Below are positions 1-9,659 of a stretch of DNA of 64,000 nt, piece by piece. The notes beneath the pieces are model-generated. The model saw only the letters and a list, made by a program, of their open reading frames with translations. It had not been told where the DNA came from and did not search any database. This stretch comes from Collinsella sp. (GTDB lineage Bacteria; Actinomycetota; Coriobacteriia; Coriobacteriales; Coriobacteriaceae): contig DXMF01000048.1 of assembly GCA_019414345.1 (NCBI GenBank), forward strand, positions 40,760-104,759, given 5' to 3'. Within the stretch, counting starts at the first letter, position 1; each line of letters starts with the position of its first letter. The position numbers and the translations under genes are program-made.

Positions 1-55
1 GAGCGTCCGGCTGATAACCGGGAGGTCACAAGTTCGAATCTTGTCAGGTCCACCA
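1..55 (+). tRNA. tRNA-Ile(GAT), 5' truncated by window edge
   Basis: The first 55 bases are identical to the last 55 bases of the complete tRNA-Ile at 203-279: anticodon arm with GAT, variable loop, T arm, acceptor 3' strand and encoded CCA. The 5' third lies outside the window. It forms a cluster Ile-Ala-Ile with the next two tRNAs. Confidence 0.93.
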
Positions 56-66
56 CTTTCTTTCGC

Positions 67-111
67 AATAAACACCCCAGCGAGAGCCGAGTCGCCGCTG
101 GGGTGTTTATT
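67..111 (+). terminator. Hairpin between tRNA-Ile and tRNA-Ala
   Basis: Arms AATAAACACCCCAGCG and CGCTGGGGTGTTTATT flank a loop of about 13 bases. The stem is strong and symmetric, and AT-rich at its base. It could terminate either strand or act as a processing signal between the tRNAs. Confidence 0.6.
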
Positions 112-122
112 ACTGTCTCCGT

Positions 123-198
123 GGGGGTTTAGCTCAGCTGGGAGAGCGCGGGCTTTGCAAGCCTGAGGTCAGGGGTTCGATCCCCCTAACCTCCACCA
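123..198 (+). tRNA. tRNA-Ala(TGC)
   Basis: A complete cloverleaf can be read. Acceptor GGGGGTT pairs with AACCTCC (one G-U pair), the D arm starts AGCTCAGCTGG, the anticodon loop CTTTGCAAG carries TGC, the T arm has GGTTCGATCC, and CCA is encoded at 196-198. Confidence 0.96.
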
Positions 199-202
199 TG
201 AT

Positions 203-279
203 GGACCTGTAGCTCAGTTGGTTAGAGCGTCCGGCTGATAACCGGGAGGTCACAAGTTCGAATCTTGTCAGGTCCACCA
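203..279 (+). tRNA. tRNA-Ile(GAT)
   Basis: Acceptor GGACCTG pairs with CAGGTCC. The D arm starts TAGCTCAGTTGG, the anticodon loop CTGATAA reads GAT, the T arm has AGTTCGAATCT, and CCA is encoded. It lies four bases after tRNA-Ala, so the two are presumably co-transcribed. Ile-Ala pairs often sit in rRNA spacers, but no rRNA follows here. Confidence 0.96.
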
Positions 280-292
280 TCAAAACTGTGAA

Positions 293-323
293 GAGCCCTG
301 AGGCGTTGCCTCGGGGCTTTTTT
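293..323 (+). terminator. Rho-independent terminator of the tRNA cluster
   Basis: The stem AGCCCTGAGGC / GCCTCGGGGCT closes a GTTG-type loop and is followed by a run of T. It lies 15 bases after the tRNA-Ile. Confidence 0.88.
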
Positions 324-438
324 CTTGTCTGCGATAAATCTCATTTTGGTTTTGTGTGCTGTGCGAAAGATTGGGTAGTATAGCTATTCAATGCGGCAAC
401 CCTGCCGCGTGTTAACCGCTACGTACCGGAGGTGTTCC

Positions 439-939
439 ATGGTTCGTGTCGACATAGAGACCATCGTCATGGCCGCCGGTCCCGTGCCATCGCTTATCGT
501 GCTTCGCGAGCGCTGCAGCAAATCGGACTCGCCCGCGCCGTTGCGTTCCCTTTCCATTCAGACTGGTTCGTTTGAGGCTGCTGCCATTAGCCGTGGCATC
601 GATAGTGGCCGCGCCGAGCGCCCGATTACCCATGACCTGCTGCTCGATACTGTTAGCGCCCTGGGCGCCAAGCTCGAGCGCATCGAGATCGTTCGCGCCG
701 AGCCGCCGGTGTTCTACGCGACGATCGTTGTGCTGGTCGATGGCGACGAGCGCAAGATCGACGCCCGCCCCAGTGATGCCATTGCCCTTGCCGTGCGCAG
801 CAATGCTCCCATGTTTGTGGAGGATGACATCATGAATCGCTTGGGCACTGTTTCTACCCATGCCGAGGAAGTTGACGACGAGCAGGAGTTCGAGAAGTTC
901 GACGAGTTCGTCCATACGCTCTCCCCCGATGATTTCTAA
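439..939 (+). CDS. Bifunctional nuclease (BFN/DUF151) family protein
   Basis: The 166-residue product matches the BFN/DUF151 family. The recognisable block is residues 95-145, with YATIVVLVDGDERKIDARPSDAIALAV and then FVEDDIM, the family hallmark of a conserved D-A-R-P-S-D-A-I-A-L-A stretch. Some plant members have RNase and DNase activity; the bacterial role is not firmly known. The start at 439 is chosen because GGAGGTG lies four bases upstream. A longer frame opens at 391 but has no ribosome site there. It is the first gene after the tRNA terminator and is followed directly by a small membrane-protein gene. Confidence 0.85.
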   Translation: MVRVDIETIVMAAGPVPSLIVLRERCSKSDSPAPLRSLSIQTGSFEAAAISRGIDSGRAERPITHDLLLDTVSALGAKLERIEIVRAEPPVFYATIVVLVDGDERKIDARPSDAIALAVRSNAPMFVEDDIMNRLGTVSTHAEEVDDEQEFEKFDEFVHTLSPDDF

Positions 940-972
940 ATGCGGGGCGGCCAGGTTGCGGAGCGTTCGCTG

Positions 973-1329
973 ATGGCCGGCGGCATGTCTGCCGAGGCGG
1001 CGGCTATCGCGCGTGAAGCCCAGATGCGCTCCGAGGCGTCCGAGGCGGCACGCATTGCCTATGTGACGCAGGCCCGCACGCTTCGCGAACGCCGCGGCTC
1101 GTTTATCAAGATGGTTGTCATCTCCGCCCTTGTCGCGGCAATCTGTTCGCGCCTTCGTGGTACAGTTGGTGCGCTTGGGTTTTCGATCTCTACGGGCCTG
1201 GTGATCTGGGGTGTGGTCGATGCGGTAATGCTGACCAGTCAGATCAAGGTGCTCGACAAGCGCGCGATGGATATGATGCGCGCCCGCGATGCCGCTGCTA
1301 AGATCGCCGCCGAGGCGCAAGAACTGTAA
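973..1329 (+). CDS. Small membrane protein of unknown function
   Basis: This encodes about 118 residues. The N-terminal third is Ala/Glu/Arg-rich and helical, followed by two predicted membrane segments around SFIKMVVISALVAAICSRL and VGALGFSISTGLVIWGVVD, then a short charged helical tail. I do not recognise a family. The frame is open from an ATG at 940, directly after the upstream stop, but GCGGAG nine bases before the ATG at 973 favours the later start. Tight packing with the preceding BFN gene suggests co-transcription. Confidence 0.6.
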   Translation: MAGGMSAEAAAIAREAQMRSEASEAARIAYVTQARTLRERRGSFIKMVVISALVAAICSRLRGTVGALGFSISTGLVIWGVVDAVMLTSQIKVLDKRAMDMMRARDAAAKIAAEAQEL

Positions 1330-1359
1330 CGACGCCAGACTCGATGGGAAGGTCTAAAG

Positions 1360-1809
1360 ATGGCACAGGATATGCAGGATGCCGGTAACGTCTCCGCCGA
1401 GCTCGACGCCATGGTGTGCGATCTGATCGGCGCGTTCTTGGACGACCTTGCCGCCGGTGAAAACCCCGGCGTGGTCGTGGCGATTGAGGACGCCGCTTCC
1501 AACCGTTATCTGGCGGCGCTCGATGAGGATGGCGAAGAGGCGTGCCTCGAGGCGGCCACCAACTTTATCTCCGAGCACAAGATGGGTCTTAAGGACGAGG
1601 GCCTGGGCCGTATCGTCCGCTATGCCATCGGCTATACCGGCTGCGTCGAGATTGACGGTGGCTACCACGACGCTCTGCTCGTGAGCTTTTTCGAGACGAC
1701 GCTCGAGAGCGGTTTTTCGGCATATGTGCTGTATGAGGGCATGGGTGCCGGCGATGGTTTTATGTGGAGCGACCCTGAACCTGCAGGTGAGGAAACCCCT
1801 CTCATCTAA
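1360..1809 (+). CDS. Acidic cytosolic protein of unknown function
   Basis: This is a 149-residue, strongly acidic soluble protein with no signal peptide or membrane segment. It has a mixed alpha/beta pattern, with central strands VVVAIEDAASNRYLAAL and CVEIDGGYHDALLVSFFE. I do not recognise the family. The start is supported by GGGAAGG about seven bases upstream. It lies 30 bases after the small membrane-protein gene, probably in the same unit, and 117 bases before typA. Confidence 0.65.
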   Translation: MAQDMQDAGNVSAELDAMVCDLIGAFLDDLAAGENPGVVVAIEDAASNRYLAALDEDGEEACLEAATNFISEHKMGLKDEGLGRIVRYAIGYTGCVEIDGGYHDALLVSFFETTLESGFSAYVLYEGMGAGDGFMWSDPEPAGEETPLI

Positions 1810-1926
1810 AATCGCTAAAATAAACGAGTTTTCGGTAAAAGGCTCAATATTCCCGCTGAGCGTTGTATCGCTGGGCGGGCCGCATACGCGTGCCGTTTGT
1901 ATATGGATAGAAGATAGGGGAACTAC

Positions 1927-3765
<1,839 letters not shown>

Positions 3766-3795
3766 GCGCTGGGGCTTATAGCCGCCAATAAGAAA

Positions 3796-3827
3796 GGGCG
3801 CCGACCGCGATGGTCGGCGCCCTTTTT
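3796..3827 (+). terminator. Rho-independent terminator of typA
   Basis: The perfect stem GGGCGCCGACC / GGTCGGCGCCC closes a GCGAT loop and is followed by TTTTT. Confidence 0.93.
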
Positions 3828-3856
3828 GGTGCAAGGGGAACAGATTCGTTTGCACC
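3828..3856. repeat. GGGGA-loop hairpin, GGTGCAA arms
   Basis: Arms GGTGCAA and TTGCACC enclose a loop containing GGGGAACAG. It belongs to the interspersed variable-arm hairpin family of this window; the arms match those at 11561 and 39006. It abuts the typA terminator. Confidence 0.7.
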
Positions 3857-4192
3857 GCAGTGGGGGGGCGGCTGTCCCTCCGAGCGGCTTTTCAGGCAAA
3901 GTTAAGTTGTTTAAACATATACATGAATCTTTGAAATATAAACGCTTTGATACAAAACTGTTAACAGGTAAATATCAACTGGTATTAAATTAAAAGACCT
4001 CTTTACCTGCGGTTTACATGACTGGTATCTATATTGTATGTTATGCATTGTGGCATAGACGAACCGTCTTAGAAGTTGCTCCCCAATGGGTTCTTGCAAT
4101 GCGCTAGGTAGGTTCTCGTTGATGTTGGGGTTTGTGTTCGATCCGACGATTCGCCGTATTCCACAACGTGTTGTAGGAATTAGGGGACAACT
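3857..4192 (+). other. AT-rich leader before the pilus cluster, no gene
   Basis: This stretch has much lower GC than its surroundings, mostly after 3900. It contains a loose inverted repeat (AGGTAAA near 3967, TTTACCT near 4003). A possible promoter is TTTACA near 4012 with TATGTT about 18 bases later. It is the likely regulatory region for the pilin genes. No coding frame is convincing. Confidence 0.45.
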
Positions 4193-7100
4193 ATGGACGC
4201 ACACCGCTCACAGTCGCTGGGTATGGCGGCCCTGATCTTCATTTTAATTAGCCTCACCGTCGCAGTTTTCCACGGCGCAGCCCCCGTGCGCGCCGATGAC
4301 GTGACGACGCCGACGCCGATTGTGATTGATGAGAATACTGCGGACGTTACGGTTGAGCTTTATACCGACGAGAACCGTAAAGTGCCTTTGGGTAATACTG
4401 CCGTGCTTTCGACCGACACCCTATACGGTTCGTTTAGCGCGGACTTTAGGCCGAACCATACCCCGAGCTCGGCGCAAAACGTTGCGGAGTACTCTCTTCC
4501 GAGCAATGTTAAGTTATTGAAGGATGAAAGCGGGTTGCTCTATGACGGTTTGGGCAAAGAGGCTGGCACCTGGAAGTGCGAGAATAATAAGCTGATTTTC
4601 ACTTTCGACCAAAACTGGATTAATACGAATCCGTCCGATGTTCATGTCGGTGTTGATTTTTCATTCAAGCTAGCAAATGAGAACGTTGGCTCCGGCGATA
4701 CAACAAAAGTCGAATTTCCCGGAACGGCCGGAATTGACATTTCGACCAAAGACGGCGACGTGGCGGGAACGAAGGAAGGCAAGTTCTCTCAATCCGGCGG
4801 TGAAGGAAAAGTAACGTGGACTCTTAAGCTGGTGGTCGAGTCCTATGCTCACAATGTCCAGCTCACCGATGAGTTGGGTAGCAATTTTACGTTTGTGCCT
4901 GAATCGTTTAAGTTGAACGGCGAGACGCTCAAGCAGCAGCCGAGCATTAACGAGCAGACCGCGACTCTTAATTTGGGTAACTTGTCCAAAGGGACTCATA
5001 CGATTACCTATGATTCGGTGATGAACCCGGATGTATCCGTGGGCAACAAAGTTTGGATTAACCAACTCGACGGTTCAAAAAACAATGCCAGCTGGACATG
5101 GGGCGGAGACCGTAGAGGTGGATTGGAAAAGCCGGGTTTAGCAAATGATTTCCGCTATGACATGATCAACAAGAGCGATGGCACCGGAACGCCGTCCGAT
5201 ATCAAATGGATCGTTACGCTCAACAACGGTGATATCAAAACCGACATGAATGGCTATACATTCACCGACACGCTGGACGACAAGCAGACGTATACGGGTA
5301 ATTACATCGTTTATAGGGGACTCTACGGGGAAGACGAGATCGCTCGCGGCGATCTCGATAGCTCCACTGGTAAAACGTTTAGCTATAAGTTCTCAGGTCT
5401 ATCTGACACAGATAAGTACAAGCCCTATCGCATTGTCTATCACACTCAAATGAAAGATCAGGACTCGTATGACACGGTGAGCAATAGTGCGAATATCTCG
5501 CGTGGCAATTCCGTTTCCGGCACGGATAGCGGCACGTTTACGCCGAAGCTGGTGGGGACGCAGATTAAAAAGAGACTTGTGAATGACTCTGATGCGGCGA
5601 CAACAGGTCAGGCAACCTGGGAGCTTCGGATAGCACTGGGTTCCATTGTTAATACAATGAATCCATCAGAGGTCAAGGTTTACGATACGTTTCAGACGGC
5701 CTGGAACCAAAATATCGGCCCAGACGTCGACAGCTATTCTATTAAAATCGGCGATGTCTCTTTGGAAAAAGGCGTCGATTGGTGGTTCGAAGGCGGCAGT
5801 GATTCAACGTCGTTTGGAACCAAGAAAAACTTCAACCTATTCATTCGGATAAGCGATAGGGTGAAGGGTGCGCTCAAAGATAACCCGGATGCGGTAATTA
5901 GTTATAAGACAAAATCCGATGCGCTTCCTGGCTGGTACTCCAATTTTGCATCAGTGGAAGTAAGCGGTACTAAGTATTTCACTGACTTTATCTATTACTA
6001 CGTCGATGCAAACTCAACTCCTGGGGTCGAGAAGCCTTCGTCGAAGACTGCAGTTTCTTGGAAGGGGGATTTCGACTGGAGCAAAATCGATGGGTCTAAG
6101 GAAAAGGGCGCATGGATCGTTGACTGGACGGTTTATGCCAACAGAGGCAAGACGCCAAGCGGAGAGTGTTACGGCGCCGGCAAGCTTGATAACCAACCGC
6201 TGAACGTTGTGGACACACTACCGAGCGGTATGAGCTATGTGCAGGGGTCTGCTAAATACTCGCTGATTCAGAATCCGTATGACCAGAAAGCGTATAACGG
6301 TACCGCCCAGCGAGAGAAGACCGTCGCCGACAGCCTACCCCTTGCGAACGTCAGTGATGACAAAGGCACCGTTACCTTCTCCATCCCCACGACGGCGCTC
6401 GGCAACTATGCCGGCTACGCAAAGCTCACGTACCAGACGGCGGTCAAGCGCGGTGAGCTCGATACCTCCAAGAATGAAGTGAAGTTCATCAACTCGGCCA
6501 GTGCCGAGTCGGGGAGCAAGACGTTCGACTCCGGTAGCGGAACCGTCACCATTAAGAACAACGTACTGCAAAAGACCGGCGATCAGGTCGCCAATAGCAA
6601 GCGCATCAAGTACACCATTTTGGTTAATGAATCGGCAGTTAACCTTAAGAGCGACAGCGACTTCCTTGAGCTTGTCGATGTCATGGATGCCAAGTGCACG
6701 CTGGTGACGGATTCGGTCAATGTGTCCCAATACGATGGGGCAGGCTGGAAGTTGCTTGGCTCTGACAAATGCCCCGTTTCCGCTAGGACCATTGAAGATG
6801 AAAACGGCGCGGCGTGTACAAAGATGACGCTCCGCGTGCCCGATAAGGAGTATCTCAAAGTTGAGTATGAAGTGATCCCTGCAGGTAACGAGGGGGAAAC
6901 GGTTTCTCTGAGCAACAAAGCGTCGCTTACGGGTGTCTACGACGGTGATACGGTCCATTCAAAAGACTGGGCTATTAAAAAGGCGTCTGGTTCGGCTGGC
7001 GGTAGCGGTTACGGCGTAACGGTTACCAAGGTCGACGAGAGCGATGTCACAAAAAAGCTGCCCGGTGCTGAGTTCACGCTCTACGAGGTTGATATGGACA

Positions 7101-7900
7101 AGGCGTTAAAGTTCGGCCTCGATTCTGCGAAAACGCGGATTCGGAGTGATGAAACAGACGAAAAGGGCACGGTAACGTTCGGCACTCCTACGCAAAAGAT
7201 GGAAGCCTACAAGTTGTATTGCCTTGAGGAGACCAAGGCGCCCGGCGGATACAATATTGCCTCTAAACCGGTGTGGATTCTGCTCAAAGGCAACAATGAG
7301 GACGACTATCAGAAGGCCCTTACCAAGGCAGAAGAGCTGAGGGCAAAGGGTGTCGACATTGACACTCCAACGGTGAGTACCGACATCGCGGTCTATGATG
7401 CGCCCTATAGCGGTCAAGCTACAATTTCTGCCACCAAGACGCTCGAAGGCTCGACCTTGCAAGAAAGCCAGTTCGGGTTTGTGCTCAAGGACAAGAAGAC
7501 CGGTAAGGTTCTCCAGACCATCAGGAACGGTGCGGATGGTGATATTAACTTTGTCTTGGATTACACCAAGACGGGGATCTATGAGTACGCCATCTCCGAG
7601 GTCATTCCCGCGGGCGCCGAGAACAACGTCAAGGACCACATCACCTACGACACGACCAAACATGAGGTTAAGGTTGTCGTGACTAATGGAGAAGGAAAGC
7701 TAAACACCGAGGTCACCTACGACAACGGCTCTACAACCCCACCGATCTTTACCAACAAGTACTCGACCACGCTTCCCGAGGCGGGCGGGGCTGGCTTGAC
7801 TATGACATATCTTGCTGGCGCTTCGCTGTTGTGTTTTGCCGCGACGTGGATGCATGCTCGTCGCCATCGCGATCAAGGTCGAGGTGGTAGCCGTGAGTAG
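4193..7900 (+). CDS. Large sortase-anchored pilus adhesin (LPEAG)
   Basis: This is a 1235-residue secreted surface protein. The N-terminal signal peptide is about 35 residues, hydrophobic core AALIFILISLTVAVF, with likely cleavage after PVRA. A long series of beta-rich adhesin modules follows to about residue 930. A SpaA/Cna-B-type domain starts near 935 (VTVTKVDESDVTKKLPGAEFTLYE) and carries the ETKAPGGY motif. An FctA-like pilin domain follows around 1065-1185. The C terminus is a sorting signal: LPEAG at about 1194, a hydrophobic stretch and an Arg-rich tail. GGGGACAACT precedes the ATG. By size and gene order it is probably the pilus tip or ancillary adhesin; the ligand cannot be told from sequence. 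Its 3' end overlaps the next pilin gene by eight bases, implying translational coupling. Confidence 0.85.
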   Translation: MDAHRSQSLGMAALIFILISLTVAVFHGAAPVRADDVTTPTPIVIDENTADVTVELYTDENRKVPLGNTAVLSTDTLYGSFSADFRPNHTPSSAQNVAEYSLPSNVKLLKDESGLLYDGLGKEAGTWKCENNKLIFTFDQNWINTNPSDVHVGVDFSFKLANENVGSGDTTKVEFPGTAGIDISTKDGDVAGTKEGKFSQSGGEGKVTWTLKLVVESYAHNVQLTDELGSNFTFVPESFKLNGETLKQQPSINEQTATLNLGNLSKGTHTITYDSVMNPDVSVGNKVWINQLDGSKNNASWTWGGDRRGGLEKPGLANDFRYDMINKSDGTGTPSDIKWIVTLNNGDIKTDMNGYTFTDTLDDKQTYTGNYIVYRGLYGEDEIARGDLDSSTGKTFSYKFSGLSDTDKYKPYRIVYHTQMKDQDSYDTVSNSANISRGNSVSGTDSGTFTPKLVGTQIKKRLVNDSDAATTGQATWELRIALGSIVNTMNPSEVKVYDTFQTAWNQNIGPDVDSYSIKIGDVSLEKGVDWWFEGGSDSTSFGTKKNFNLFIRISDRVKGALKDNPDAVISYKTKSDALPGWYSNFASVEVSGTKYFTDFIYYYVDANSTPGVEKPSSKTAVSWKGDFDWSKIDGSKEKGAWIVDWTVYANRGKTPSGECYGAGKLDNQPLNVVDTLPSGMSYVQGSAKYSLIQNPYDQKAYNGTAQREKTVADSLPLANVSDDKGTVTFSIPTTALGNYAGYAKLTYQTAVKRGELDTSKNEVKFINSASAESGSKTFDSGSGTVTIKNNVLQKTGDQVANSKRIKYTILVNESAVNLKSDSDFLELVDVMDAKCTLVTDSVNVSQYDGAGWKLLGSDKCPVSARTIEDENGAACTKMTLRVPDKEYLKVEYEVIPAGNEGETVSLSNKASLTGVYDGDTVHSKDWAIKKASGSAGGSGYGVTVTKVDESDVTKKLPGAEFTLYEVDMDKALKFGLDSAKTRIRSDETDEKGTVTFGTPTQKMEAYKLYCLEETKAPGGYNIASKPVWILLKGNNEDDYQKALTKAEELRAKGVDIDTPTVSTDIAVYDAPYSGQATISATKTLEGSTLQESQFGFVLKDKKTGKVLQTIRNGADGDINFVLDYTKTGIYEYAISEVIPAGAENNVKDHITYDTTKHEVKVVVTNGEGKLNTEVTYDNGSTTPPIFTNKYSTTLPEAGGAGLTMTYLAGASLLCFAATWMHARRHRDQGRGGSRE

Positions 7901-9536
7901 GCTTAACCGCCGCTTGTTGGCTGCCGCGACGATAATCATGGCCGCTATTCTGTCTTTCGCGATTGCCCCTGGGGCGGCCCGTGCTGCCGACACCGGAGCC
8001 ATTACGGTGGACGGTACGGTTGCGACGCGGTATGACGCGTACCAGCTCCTTTCGGCGACCGTTGTCGACGACGCCGATACTGACCAAAAAATTGCAACGG
8101 ACGTAACATGGGCGAATGATGCCATTTGCCAGGCCGTTCTTCCCGTGCTTCATGATGCGGGGCTTGATAGCCCGGCCTCGACGGCGCAATCGGCAGCCGA
8201 ATGGATGAATGCCGACGGACACATGACGACCGCGCTGACGGCAAAGCTTGCCTGTGCGATTTGCAATGCCGGTGTACCTTCTGTTGCCCTTACCGCGGGC
8301 ATGGCGGCCGAGCTGCCCTGCGGCTACTGGCTCATCGTCGCCGACGACGACGCCATCGCCCAGAACGAGGCCGGCACCGCGCCGATCATGGCCCTGGTGG
8401 GCGGCAGCGCCGTCACCGTCAAGCCCAAGGCGGCGACCCCCAAGGTGTCCAAGCATGTGCTGGAGGACAGCGCCGCCGCATGGCAGAAGGCCGCCGACGC
8501 CACGGTTGCCGACGACCTGTACTGGCGCCTCTCTGCCACGGTCCCGGCGGGCCTCACGGCCTACGACACCTATACGGTGCGGTTTGTCGATACCATGGGC
8601 GCGGGGCTCGACCCTTCCAAGGTGGCTGCGAGCATGCGCGTGTACGTGGCGGCGGGCGCGGACGGCGACTTTGATGCCGTCGCATGTGAGGGCGGCAATG
8701 CCAACTCGACGCCGGCTAAAGGGTGGACGGACATTACTCCACAGTGCAAGGTCTCGGTCGAGGGCAATGCCTTCACCGTGCGCACCGGCGACCTGATCGC
8801 CGCGCTCGGCGGGGTTGACGCCTTCACCGCGGGCGCCCGCGTGGTTGCTGTCTACAATGCGCCGTTGGGGGCCAACTGCAATCGAGGCGCTACCAAGGGC
8901 AACCCCAACGAGGTCTACCTGCGCTACCCGCGCTCTCCCCTCGCCGACCAGTCCGGCGACGTCGGATTCACCCGCACGCCGAGCGATGACGCGTGCGCCT
9001 ACACCTGGGGTCTCAGTCTGATCAAGCGCTCAAGCTCGGACGATAAACCGCTCGCGGGCGCCAAGCTGCGCATCATCGATGACCGCGGGCGCATCCTAAC
9101 GACTGACGGCTCGTGGTCGACGGATGTCGACGAGTGCGTCACCACGGGCGCGGACGGCCATGTGGAATTGACCGGTGTGGACGCGGGCGTCTATACCGTC
9201 GAAGAGGTCGCGGCTCCCAAGGGATACACCGCTTTTGAGGGCAAACGTACGGTAACGGTTACGTCTGGGGGATTGGACGTTAAACAGGTAGCAGCCGCGA
9301 AGCCCAAGGTGACCGCGTCGGCCGAAAGCCCTCTGCGGGTTGATACCGCCGATGCCGGGACGGGTTCGATTGAGCTGTCGGTGCTCAACACCCCAAGCAA
9401 AGAAGCAAGTCGAGGCTTTATGCCCTCGACGGGAGATAGAACGTTGGTGCTGGTGGCGGTTTTGGTTGCCATCGGAGTGGCGGCTATTGTTGCCGCGCTC
9501 GTCATCAAGCGGGGAGGAGGTCCCCGTGAAAAATAA
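7893..9536 (+). CDS. Isopeptide-forming pilin, sortase-anchored (MPSTG)
   Basis: This is a 547-residue pilin subunit. I chose the GTG at 7893, which overlaps the upstream stop and has GAGGTGG six bases before it. It gives a clean signal peptide (AAATIIMAAILSFAIAPGAARA). The frame stays open further upstream, to 7812, inside the adhesin gene. The N-terminal pilin domain contains a pilin-motif-like VTVKPKAATPK near residue 180, with candidate lysines for sortase linkage. A SpaA-type domain with VEEVAAPKGY follows near 435. The sorting signal is MPSTG at about 510, then a hydrophobic helix and a basic tail. MPSTG departs from LPXTG at position 1. By order it is probably the basal or minor pilin of the same pilus. 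Confidence 0.85.
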   Translation: MSRLNRRLLAAATIIMAAILSFAIAPGAARAADTGAITVDGTVATRYDAYQLLSATVVDDADTDQKIATDVTWANDAICQAVLPVLHDAGLDSPASTAQSAAEWMNADGHMTTALTAKLACAICNAGVPSVALTAGMAAELPCGYWLIVADDDAIAQNEAGTAPIMALVGGSAVTVKPKAATPKVSKHVLEDSAAAWQKAADATVADDLYWRLSATVPAGLTAYDTYTVRFVDTMGAGLDPSKVAASMRVYVAAGADGDFDAVACEGGNANSTPAKGWTDITPQCKVSVEGNAFTVRTGDLIAALGGVDAFTAGARVVAVYNAPLGANCNRGATKGNPNEVYLRYPRSPLADQSGDVGFTRTPSDDACAYTWGLSLIKRSSSDDKPLAGAKLRIIDDRGRILTTDGSWSTDVDECVTTGADGHVELTGVDAGVYTVEEVAAPKGYTAFEGKRTVTVTSGGLDVKQVAAAKPKVTASAESPLRVDTADAGTGSIELSVLNTPSKEASRGFMPSTGDRTLVLVAVLVAIGVAAIVAALVIKRGGGPREK

Positions 9537-9540
9537 TTGT

Positions 9541-9549
9541 CCCCCCCCC
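9541..9549. repeat. C9 homopolymer between pilin genes
   Basis: Nine consecutive C residues lie directly after the stop of the MPSTG pilin gene and about 110 bases before the LPLTG pilin start. Such tracts can change length by slippage. No other run this long was noticed in the window. Confidence 0.8.
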
Positions 9550-9659
9550 TTGCTCAATGGCGTACTGCCTCCGTAGCGAGTGACGCGCAGGCCTACCGAC
9601 CTGATGATCATTGGTTTTGAAAAAGTTACTAGAGAACCCTCCAAGAAAGAGGACCAAAC

